Positions 33,381 to 43,479 of a DNA stretch of 64,000 nt are shown in pieces. The notes under the pieces are model-generated. The model did no database searches. It was not told where the DNA came from and saw only the letters and a program-made list of their open reading frames with translations. The stretch is from Castanea sativa (taxonomy: Eukaryota > Streptophyta > Magnoliopsida > Fagales > Fagaceae): contig NC_134017.1 of assembly GCF_040712315.1 (NCBI RefSeq), positions 79,427,987-79,491,986 of the forward strand. Reading direction: 5' to 3'. The first letter of the stretch is position 1. Each line of letters begins with the position of its first letter. A program made the translations under genes and the position numbers.

Positions 33381-36300
33381 TTGAACATGTTGAACATTAA
33401 TAATAGTGATCAAAATGAATTATTTCAGATTCTTGAATCTGCTGCTTCAACTGATTCCTTTGAAGAGGATTTTTCCTCCTCATCTGATTCTGATTATCAC
33501 TCACGTAGTGATGTTTCTAAATCTCCTAATATTAAACTTGGCTGTAGAGATTCTTGTTGTAATGTGATTAAATCTGTTAAAATGTTAACCAAAAGTAAAG
33601 AGAATGATGATTTACTATTGACAATGATAAGTAAGATTGAAGATCCTAATTTGCAGAAAGATTATCTTGATAAGTTTTTGAAAAACTTAACAAAAGAAGA
33701 TAAGGTTAAAAGACCTAATTCTACGATAAGTTTTGAAGAAACTCTTAAAAGATTTAATAAAAATAAATCAAAAGAGATAACTGTTAATGATCTTCAACAT
33801 GAGATAAAAACTGTTAAACAAGAAATAATCCAATTAAAAAATGATGTTAAAACTATTAAACATGATAATGATCATCTTAAACAAGAATTGTTAATTCTAA
33901 AAATTGATAAAACTATGGATAAGCACCAATCTGATGATGATGAGCAAAAAGACGGAGATGAATCCGATCAACAAGTTTCTCCTTCTGGTAATGATTCTGA
34001 TCGTACTTTGATTAATTTGATTGATAATCAATTGTCTCTTGTTAAACATATGCTTCCCAAATGGTACACTAAAGTCAAAATTGTTGTTGCTCATGATTTT
34101 GCTTTTGACGTTGTTGCTTTGATTGATTCTGGTGCTGATGTTAATTGTATTCAAGAAGGACTGATTCCTTCTAAATATTTTGAAAAATCTACTGAAAGAT
34201 TAGTTTCTGCTAATGGAACTAAAATGAAAATAAAATATGAATTAAATAATGCCCATGTTTGTTGTGATAATGTTTCCTTCAAAATTCCCTCTGTACTTGT
34301 TAAAAACATGACTGATAAAGTAATTCTTGGTTTGCCTTTTATTAACTCTTTGTATCCTTTCCTTACTGAGGATGATGGAATTACTACTGATCCTTTTGGA
34401 CAAAAAGTAAAATTCAAATTTTGTGCAAAGTGTGAAACTCATAATATTAATAAACATCTTAACTTTATTAAACAAAAGAATAGCTCTACTCATTTGTTGC
34501 CAACAATTATTGCCGATTGTCACAGTGTCCTGATGAATGATAGATACTATGATAATATGGATATCTCTTTTGTTGACTCCTTGCATGATGACAACATCCC
34601 TAGTGAAAGGCATATCTTCACCAAAGGTCCTCCTATAATTCCTACGGATGCTAAAAGTCATGAAAGTCTTCTTTGCATGAGACTTTTGACCAAGTCTTTG
34701 CATTGGTCCAAAACTCTCCGTAGCATGATGTCTTCCTACAAAAATATTCTCCAATCCTCTTTCCACAATATTCTCCAACATAATCATGCTCATTCCAACA
34801 TTCATTGTCCGGCACAACTATTACATATTGAACTTTGGTTTTTGAAACATACTTTTCAAAAGAATTTTATTGATACTATTGACTCACACTTTTCTAAAAA
34901 ATATTCTATTATACTATTAACTATGGCCAACTGGCTTAACATCTTCTCCCTTACTTGGCAGGACAAAGTAAGATTTAATACTACCACTATTAAGTGGAAT
35001 ATTATGACTTCTTCGGCAGAGAAGAGGGACAAGGGGAAAGCACCTGCACAGGACTTTCCTCAAGACGAAAGGTTCCCAGCGGGATACCCTTTTGTAATGC
35101 ATGAAGGCGCATCTTCTGGAGTAAAATCCAGTAATGCAACATCCCTTCAGGAATTTGTCTCGGCTGAGGTGACATATTCCAGTGGTGATATCATATTAAC
35201 TTTACAGGAAGTATTGAACACAGACTTGCAATTTCATAATGGAATTTATAGTGAATTACCAGATTCCATTAAATTCATTCTAAACAATCTTCAAGCTGCC
35301 TATTCTTCAGACCACCACAAACTATTCAACAAAACCATGAGAGCACTTGAAATTCACCTTGTTAACCTTGCTACCCAAATTATTGACCCCACTACTGAAA
35401 ATGCAGCCTTTGCTGACCAACTTTTTAATTGCCTTGTTTACGCTCAAAACCATCATGATGAATCACACATGATTAGTCAACTCTTTGGCAAAGAGGAAAT
35501 CCATTCAATGGATAGAAAGACCATAATGGGTACTGATTTTGATAGATTGAGTTTTAAAAATCAATCTTTGCTTAAAAGTGCTGTTGCCAACTTGCCTCCA
35601 GAAGTACAAACTTGTATTTTTGAAAGCAAGGCTATGACTAAAGATCTTGATCTTTGGTTAAAATATTTCAAAACTCTTGTTTCAATTGCTCCTACCATTG
35701 TTGAACCTGATGACCCCAACAGAGGCTACCTGAAAAAGAAATGGGGAAAATACTTTGGGAGCAGTCTTAGAGTACATGAAAAAACCCATCCTTTCCCCGG
35801 TCTTTTGATTAATTATGAAGATGGTTCTGATGATGATCCTTTTTGGCTTTCTCAAATGTTTGAATCTGGTTTTGTCAGACTCATCAAATTAACGAGTCAT
35901 AATCAAATTAACCAGTTCCCTAATATTATCCAAAAGGCTGTTGCAGATGTTGCACCAACCCCTTATGTTTCAATCCGATGTTGGAGTACTTTACCCAAAT
36001 GGGAAAAGAATAACTGGATGAATGTTCAACCTTCCAAACATCTTGTTCTTATTAACGGATATACTCACCAAGGCCAATGGTATGAAGGCAATGCTTATGT
36101 TTCTCATAGACATCCCTATGCTCTTGCTGAATGTTGGAGAAGTTACTTTAATAATCGAATTCTTGATGTCTCCGAAGAATTATGGAAAGACTACCATTTC
36201 TTTGGCTGCACAGATAGAATTTCTGTTTTTGTTAACAAACCTTATACTTCTGCGGTCAGACACTTACAATGGGTAGAACATGATGACCCAAGAATATTCC

Positions 36301-36455
36301 TCACAAGAGATCCTATTCACGAACCATTAATGTATTGTGGCTTCTGTAACCAATATTCAACCTATCATGAACATGAATGCAATGATGATCCCCCATGGGA
36401 TCCCTTTCCAAGAGACCCTTATGCTGGTTACCCGTCTGATGCAGCTTCCACTTAG
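33381..36455 (+). pseudogene. Protease plus unrecognised C-terminal region, 1,024 codons, no RT
   Basis: The first ATG after the zinc knuckle gives 1,024 uninterrupted codons ending TAG at 36453-36455, the base before the right repeat. Residues ~130-180 are a likely coiled coil (heptad-like HEIKTVKQEIIQLKNDV). Residue ~249 begins the aspartic protease active site, ALIDSGADVN (DSG codons 34125-34133), with the partner flap/core block VILGLPFI near residue 316. A Cys/His pair block (FCAKCETHNINKH) follows at ~350. RT should come next in a caulimovirid, but residues 370-541 show no LPTKARP-like, DLKSGF-like or YxDD motif, and residues 542-1024 form a more balanced-composition domain I cannot assign. 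The long intact frame suggests selection until recently, or recent insertion. Confidence 0.75.
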
Positions 36456-37019
36456 AAGCATATTGATCCTGCTAGATGATGTTTGCCGACAATACTTTCC
36501 TGACAATAATGACCCATTGTTGACTATTCCAAGGCTCAAGACAAAATTATTCTGCTGATACTTTTGGCACTACCAACTATCCCACTTTCGGTCTCAAAAG
36601 CCGATTTGATTCCTTCCAGATATTACGCTCCCATTGCCTCTCACGGGTCCTGATGTGAATAGTAAAATGTCATTATTTACTTTGTACTGTTTACTACTTT
36701 ATTCACTTATATAAGGGGGGTTGTCCCTTATTGCTAAACTCAGAATCTTTTTCTAGGATTTCCCTTAGAACTCTCTCTAGGACCTCCTTAGATCAATATA
36801 TCTCACTACAAAGCTTGTAACTAGGAACTAGGACTAGCTTTCAAGCCTTGTACTATTTACCCAACCTGTTGATCACTGTAATCTTGTTGCTACTACTACT
36901 GTAAGTACTTTGATGTATATTCAATAAACAACTGCTGTTTTCAATATTTTGAATTATTTTGATATACAACTGCTTGACTGGTTCTACCGCCTTACTTTCA
37001 ATTATTATTTACTTTGAAT
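36456..37019 (+). repeat. Right 564-bp terminal repeat
   Basis: Second copy of 29437-30000, starting directly after the polyprotein stop and ending at the TA run 37020-37036. It supplies the poly(A) signal for a genome-length RNA and a second TATA box that now points into NLR relic 2, ~350 bp downstream. Confidence 0.93.
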
Positions 37020-37065
37020 ATATATATATATATATAAACAGTGATTGTTTATATTAATTGAGGAA

Positions 37066-38615
37066 AGTTGGTTATTCATGACACAGAAATTGAAATTGAA
37101 CCCTTGAAGACTGAAGAAATCAAGAATATGGGAATTGGTAGTAAGGATCAAGAAGGAATACCAGTACCATTGCATTCGTTCGGTAGCAGTATTGTTTGGT
37201 TTGTGAGTTTCATCACTGAATTTCAGAATAAGTATTTTATTGAAAGAATATGAATGTGGTGAACGCTTCTTCTTTGGTGTGGAGAGGGTGCAGGAGGGTT
37301 TACGGAAGTTAGAGCCTGGCTTGCAAGTTGCTCAAAGAGAGATTCCTAAATACAGCAGTAGAATCCGTGAATGGTATTTCAAGGCGAAAGACATTGTTTA
37401 CCAACTTGAAGATCTGTTTGAAGACATTGAACTCCAAGTTATGGCTGAGTCATATGACTCTTCCTCTTTATCTAAAGACAAGTTTGAAGAGTTACTTAAA
37501 GATGACGGCTTGGACTCTTGTATTCATCTTATTTTAGTTCTACTTCTGCTCCCTCTTCTACTCCCTCTTCTTATTATTCTCCTCCTCCCTCACCAACATT
37601 AACAACATTTTGGTCCTTAATGTATCAAAGGCAACAGAGAGCAAATCACTTTCTGTTTCTCAAAACTTATTTACAAGTACCAGACCCTTCCTTGGAGGAG
37701 AGAATGTTTCTCATTTTGCAATCTCTTGATAATCTTTTACGGGAAATGCTCTCATTTAGTGACTCATTACTCCTGTCCCCATGAAGAGCAGCTCACAGAT
37801 AATTAAGCATAATGGGAAAGCTGGCGGCCTTGGTCTTGGTATTTTAGTTGAGGACCAAAAAGACCCAGATATGAAAATCTTCCTTGGTATTTGAGAAGAT
37901 GCCTGGAATTTTGCTTCTTATTCCCCGCTGATTTCAAATTCTGAAAACAATATTTGTCTTATTATGGGTGACTGAGGGACTCGTTGAACCTGCTCCTGGA
38001 TGTATCTTGGAAGATTGAAGCTTCCAATTACTTGAGCTTGCATATCCACACCACCCAGGACCAGGCCTTAAATCATTTGACTCAGACCCTCTATATTATA
38101 AATTGAGACTTGATTGGAGAACCATTGATGGTCTGGTCTCAGAGAAGGTGCGCCATGAATTCGCTCAACATTACGGTTTTGATGGTCTAGTCTCAGAGAA
38201 GGTGCGCCATGCTTATGTGATTTGCAGTTCCATATCTGAAGGATGCCTCATGCATTCAAGGGGTTTATGCACAATTCTCTTGAGGAAGGAACAGCCTCAC
38301 TGTCACTCTAACTCTGAACTCAATTATGTACCAGGATATTTGTTTCTCAGTACAAGGTATTTGCTTGTACTTGATTTATCTCATGTTGGCCTCAAAATGC
38401 TCCCTTCTTATGTTTGGGAGTTAATACATTTGAGACACCTGGACCTCTCTTATAATCCTATCCAGACCTTGAGTGGATTGATTATTAATATCTTCCATCT
38501 CCAGACCTTGAAACTCATTTGCTATTTTCAATTGACCAACTTTCCCAACAACTTGCATCTCAAGGAAGGCATTCATAAACTATGCCTGACGTGGTCCAAA
38601 AGTAAGCATAATGGG
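37066..38615 (+). pseudogene. NLR relic 2 (CC, winged helix, LRR)
   Basis: Plus-strand paralogue of relic 1. The Rx-N-like coiled coil is read at 37130-37540 across a frame change near 37245 (FITEFQNKYFIE, then CGERFFFGVERVQEGL and REWYFKAKDIVYQLEDLFED). A low-complexity Ser/Pro/Leu stretch follows, then a degraded winged helix at ~37865-37990 (LPWYLRRCLEFCF in a broken frame), then LRRs (YLLVLDLSHVGLKMLPSYV, LRHLDLSYNPIQTL). No P-loop or GLPL block lies between coiled coil and winged helix. A 54-bp in-frame duplication (38127-38180 / 38181-38211 onward) repeats DGLVSEKVRH. The LRR part is internally deleted near 38565 relative to the 59-kb copy and ends where LINE sequence begins. Confidence 0.78.
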
Positions 38616-38616
38616 T

Positions 38617-40090
38617 GCAAATGTAACTTACAAAATAACAAACCAACAGAGCAGTATAACCAAGGAAAACATCATGACCCCTTGTGAACGAAACCAACTG
38701 ATGTAACTACATTAAGGCACCAGAATACACCATCCTGCATAAGCCTAGAAACAGCAGCCATCATCAAAACCAGATTATGTCTTCTTAAAAGAGCAAACTA
38801 GGATTCAAGCCCCATCTACAACACAAGATCCTGTTCAAAATAGAGTTATTAGCTTTGCAATTTACTTTCCAATATGCCCTCACATCTCTCATGATATCTT
38901 TGACAATTTGTTTATCACTCCTAATCCTGCTTCAATGGATTACATCATTTCTTTGCTGCCAGATGTGATACACAGTAGCCTACCAAGCTAGGTTGCAAAT
39001 CAATACTCTCAGACTATTTCTCATTATAACCCCATTTGATCATTCTCTCCTTGTTAGGCAATTTATTTCTCATAGTTAACCAGCCAATAAAAGAGTTCCT
39101 ACGTATGTTAATCTCAGACCAGACCAGCTTCCACCAAGGACCAACCTGTCCTTTCACTCTGATTTCCTCCCAAGTACCGGCACAAGTAAACTTGTCTGAA
39201 GAGGCCCAAAGAGCTGTCTGCATCATGTAACTAAACTAGACTAAGCATGCTTTGAATATCAACAAGCTGGTCAGACCTGGCAGCCTTCCAAATCCATTGC
39301 TTCTCCTTGAACACAGACTCTACCTTTGCCTCAAACTGACTAGCCACATCTTATTTAACCCTATACCTATATTTTTGGAACAAAACACCATCAAGATGCC
39401 ATAAATTCATGCCATAGGAAGATTCTTTTTCAGTCTCCAACCTCAAAACTCAGGAATTTCCTAGCTGTTGGTCTTAGTTTAAGGATAGTGATGCAGGGAA
39501 AGTGATGGACTGTGATATGAATTAGATCTAAATGGGATGTGAGTTGCTTTGAACAAATTGAAAGGTGGTTAGGCACCTTTGCAATGAACACAAAGTTCTC
39601 AAAAAAAGCTCTAAAAGGCTTATTTCATTCACATACAAAAACTGATTTACAAGTGCTTACATTTTGGTACTTATACTAGTTGTTTGGCATTAACAGCTTT
39701 CTAGATGATTGACAAGTGTCTAAAACATATTGGCCAATGCTTTAAACAATCATCTAACTAAGTATTTAGTTACTAAAGGATTAGGGTGTAGCTACTTGAA
39801 ATGCCTGGCATCAGATAGCCTCCATCCCCCAAGTACAATCTTGGGGAACTTTGATTGTCCAAAAGCATCTTCCTTTAAGAAGGCACTGCTGCACCCATGC
39901 AACCCATAGTGAGCCAACTTGAGTGAAAAGGTTCCAAATAAGCTTCATAATAGCTCCTTTCTTCCAGTCTTTAATTCTCTTCAAGCCAAGCCCGCCTTCT
40001 TTCTTTGGGAGACAATCTTTTTCCCAAGACACCCTGACTCCTCCTCTGCCTTCACCTCTGCCATTCCCCAAAAATTGATTGAAACTATGT
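38617..40090 (-). mobile_element. LINE remnant, 5'-truncated
   Basis: Minus strand. 40071-39811 encodes the post-RT block of a plant LINE ORF2 (EGGLGLKRIKDWKKGAIMKL, LWVAWVQQCLLKG). 39226-39014 encodes a zf-RVT segment (WWKLVWSEINIRRNSFIGWL, MRNKLPNKERMIKWG). The right end of the matching block is the 3' end of the element on the minus strand (~38617). The same remnant occurs at 60662-61860, so it predates the segmental duplication. Confidence 0.75.
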
Positions 40091-41296
40091 TCAATGGTGG
40101 CTATGACCTTTGGGAGTATGAAGATGCTGCAGATAAATCTCTGAATGCTTTAAAAAATGGGTTGCAATAATTGAGGGTTGCAATAATTGAGGCCAACCTG
40201 AATAGGATAATCTCCCAGAAGACTAAGCATTGACTTTTACTAAGATCTTGGATTTTTTGTGGCCTTTGGTTCCTTAAATGAACTTAAGTCTCTAAGAGTC
40301 GAGATGCTACTTAACTAAGATGTTTGATTTTTTTCGGCCACTAGCCACATAACAAAATTGTTAGCAAAAACTGTCCAAAGGGACAAAAACTCTCTTATCT
40401 CTAAAAATGAAATGGAATCATTCAAAAATCAAAATTCAAAACAAGAAGAATACCTGTATGGTGGTGACAATGCTCGTTGTAATAGGTAGCTAGGTAAATA
40501 GAAAACCCAAATGTGAAAGAAACACTCTCCAAAACCCTAATCCATTCCCATTTTTCCCCAATTTGAAACTCAATTTTTCTTATTTTGTACTGTACTCTTG
40601 TTCTATTCTACTAGTGAAGTCTAAAGTAATGGTGCCATTATCTGTCAACGAGTAATCGAAAATTCTATTTCATCTTTAGATAAATATGGCAAGCAGTATT
40701 TGACAGTGATAGAATATTAAGGACTTTAAGAGCAAAGGCAGGTGTCGCAAATAGGATTGAACTCATGAACATTGTCAATAAGCATATCTGGTTTTTTCAT
40801 GAACCAAGATGGATTTACTAATTTGGTTCTCTTTTGAGAAACAATTTGGCTTTTGGTTTCCTCAAAATCTGTAGAATGTATGTATCCCAACATATATCCA
40901 GAAAAACACTCTCTTTACCCAAATTAAAAAGCATGTGAAATTCTGAAACACCCCATTAGAAGGGTCGTTTTGAATGTCATTGTGACCTTTTCAACTCATT
41001 GTATGAATCATATGGATGTGTGAAACACTGGTTTCTTAATGTGAGGCATTTGACAATTTGCTAGCGCATTTATAATCTTCTAAATGAATTAGCATACTCT
41101 GTTGATACCAATGCAAATAATCACTTTATGAAGAAGTAATGGATATGGCATGTGGCATGCTTGGCATTTTTGAATTGAAGAAACTTGTGGACAAAAATTC
41201 ATCTGGTTTATCACATAAATCCTGGATAACAGTGAAAAGAAGCCCTTCTCTATTAGCCTAAAATATGCTTTCTTGATCTAATTATTTTTTATTTAC
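40091..41296. other. Intergenic DNA shared with 61.9-62.9 kb
   Basis: No gene. Collinear with 61860-62960 apart from small indels (landmarks CTGTATGGTGGTGACAATG, GGTGCCATTATCTGTCAACG). Confidence 0.7.
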
Positions 41297-43470
41297 TCAG
41301 ATGTTGTTACTAATAACTTTATCTCCTTCATTCATCTTGTTTTGGAGGAAGTTCAGTAGTCCTTGAAGGGAAGCCTCAGTGTCTTTGTTTCTCATCAGCT
41401 CCCCTGCAACTTCTGCAGGAGTGACCTTTACATCCTCTATAAGCCTTTCAATCTGTTGAAAGAGACCGTGATGGCAAAGCCCCAGATGGTTCAAAGCAAG
41501 GTGCTTGAATACAGAAGGGGTGCAATATGACATGCAAATATGCACATCCATACGACCAGGTCTCAACAAAGCAGGATCGAGTTTTTCTTTGTAATTGGTC
41601 GTGAAAATGATGACACGCTCATCACCACAACATGACCAAAGACCATCGATGAAATTGAGCAGTCCTGAGAGAGTCATCTGTTTATAAATCAAAGCAAATG
41701 TTAGAGAGAATTTTACTTCAAGGCTATAATGCACCTATGTAAGAAACATCGATTTGCCTAATTTGTAGTACCCATTTTCATTTTAGCCATGCTATACCTC
41801 CCTTATTATCTAGAAACTAGAAACTAGCTGTTACCAATTTCTCTCTTTTATATCCATCTAAGATTGCTTAAAATCTAAAAGGCATAGTTTAAGAAGTATT
41901 AGTCAAAATTTGTGGGAGTCTTAAATAATTAACACTATAATTTGTTTCTAGTCTTATAGGTGAAACACAGACAACTGTAGTATATAATGACGATTGCCTT
42001 ATTGTTTCCAGTATTGCAATCATTCTCATTTTCCCGATTTTCTAGCTTGATAGAGCAATCAATATCCTCTATGGAAAGTATTGATCTGCTAGGCATGCTG
42101 AACAACAAAAGCCTGAGTTCAGTATTGGACCTGACCTCAGATAGATCCAAGTCATAGATGTCAAAATTCAAATAATTTGCCATTGCTGCAATCAAACTTG
42201 ATTTTCCTGTACCCGGGGGACCATATAATAAGTACCCATTTTCATTTTAGCCATGCTATACCTCCCTTATTAGCTAGAAACTAGCTGTTACCAATTTCTC
42301 TCTTTTATATCAATGTAAGATTGCTTAAAATCTAAAAGGCATAGTTTAAGAAGTATTAGTCAAAATTTGTGGGAGTCTTAAATAATTAACACTATAATTT
42401 GTTTAAAAAATAGGTGAAACACAGACAACTGTAGTATATAATGACGATTACCTTATTGTTTCCAGTATTGCGATCATTCTCATTTTCCCGGTTTTCTAGC
42501 TTGATAGAGCAATCAATATCCTCTATGGCAAGTATTGATCTGCTAGGCATGCTGAACAACAAAAGCCTGAGTTCAGTATTGGACCTGACCTCAGATAGAT
42601 CCAAGTCATAGATGTCAAAATTCAAATAATTTGCCATTGCTGCAATCAAACTTGATTTTCCTGTACCCGGGGGACCATATAATAAGTACCCTCGTTTCCA
42701 AGCTTTCCCAATTCTTTTGTAGTACTCCTTCCCATTCAAAAAGTTGTTCAAATCTTCCATCAGTTCCTTCTTAAGCTCGGAATCCATGGCAAGGGTCTTG
42801 AACGTCATTGGGTGATTGAGATTGACTGCATTCGTGTCCCAACATGATCTATATTATATAACCGTGTGTAGCTTCACTGTTTTGCATCATCTCTAATGGA
42901 CTTTGCTCTTCTTAAAATATATGGCAAGTAGGAACTTAATACCTTGTCTTTATGTCGCTTGTGAAAACTTAGCTCATAGGATCTGACCTCTGACCTCAGA
43001 GTGGCATTAAGATCACTCATGTTTTGATTTCTGCAATTTGATGATGGCTCAACTTGTGTACAAACCAAGCTCCAATTCATCTGTATATTTTCAAAAACAT
43101 CAACTATCTCTTCATTTCGATCCAAGGTAACTACTAAACTTTTTTCATTCTCGTCTTTGCCCACTCTAACTCTTTGAACTGAGGAGCTAGTTATGGTACC
43201 TAAGTAGACCTCTGCCGCATCAAACATTTGATTCTTTGAGAGACCTTGGAATTCTTCTATCACAATGGTGAATCGAGAAGAGAAAAGTCTGGAAAGGTTA
43301 CGTAAATGAGAGGATAGGTAGCGGTGGATATCATTTGGTATGTAATCATAGGCAATGCTCCTAACCAGCATTGCTGTTGCAGCAACAGTGGCTGCTGTTG
43401 ACAGAAGTTTTTGAACATTGGGAATTCTTTGGTTTAGGGACATTTTCACAGAGCACAATCTTGTTGGCAA
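41297..43470 (-). pseudogene. BCS1/OM66-type AAA-ATPase pseudogene
   Basis: Three-exon minus-strand gene. Exon 1 (from 43470, or Met 43440) has the AAA-associated N-terminal domain: a hydrophobic anchor TAATVAATAMLVRSI, YLSSHLRNLSRLFSSRF, and YELSFHKRHKDKVLSSYLPY. Exon 2 (to 42452) has HPMTFKTLAMDSELKKEL, Walker A YGPPGTGKSSLIAAMANYL and Walker B ILAIEDIDC. Exon 3 (41677-41297) has MTLSGLLNFIDGLW, IIFTTN and the arginine-rich LLRPGRMD. Splice sites AAG|GTAATC and AACAG|ATG are intact. Such proteins are membrane-anchored mitochondrial or ER ATPases, often stress-induced. At ~42880-42895 the frame is lost by one base in an A run and a TAA follows in the other frame, so the exon 1/2 region is broken. 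An extra partial exon copy lies in intron 2. Confidence 0.85.
41768..42690 (-). repeat. Tandem duplication of ATPase exon 2 part and intron
   Basis: Unit 41768-42231 repeats as 42232-42685. Each contains Walker A through the end of exon 2 plus ~200 bp of intron. The junction and the native boundary share AGTACCC, so microhomology may have mediated the event. The distal copy has its 5' splice donor changed from GT to GC (41996-41997) and no upstream acceptor, so it is probably not spliced in. Confidence 0.9.
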
Positions 43471-43479
43471 TACGTAATT

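Larger units (their letters stand above)
29437..37019 (+). mobile_element. Endogenous pararetrovirus-like element (Caulimoviridae-related), no RT seen
   Basis: 7,583 bp with 564-bp direct terminal repeats (29437-30000 and 36456-37019) that differ at about seven positions. One unit is 7,019 bp, the size of a caulimovirid genome. Each repeat has a TATA box and a downstream poly(A) signal; a Met-tRNA primer site follows the left repeat by 62 bp. Order of coding regions: 30K-type movement protein, an unassigned Lys/Glu-rich region, capsid-like region with CCHC knuckle, coiled coil, aspartic protease, and an unrecognised ~480-residue region. No RT (YxDD) or RNase H motif is visible anywhere. The ends lack TG/CA, and the PBS does not abut the repeat, which argues against an ordinary LTR retrotransposon. 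Integration in (TA)n fits what is reported for florendoviruses. Three breaks interrupt the long frame. Confidence 0.82.

Noticed and set aside
29437..37019. Ordinary Ty3/gypsy or copia LTR retrotransposon
   Set aside because: No RT, RNase H or integrase is seen, a movement protein is present, the repeats lack TG/CA ends and the primer site is not adjacent to the repeat.
37066..38615. Functional NLR gene
   Set aside because: Frame changes, a degraded winged helix, no NB-ARC core and an LRR region cut by a deletion.
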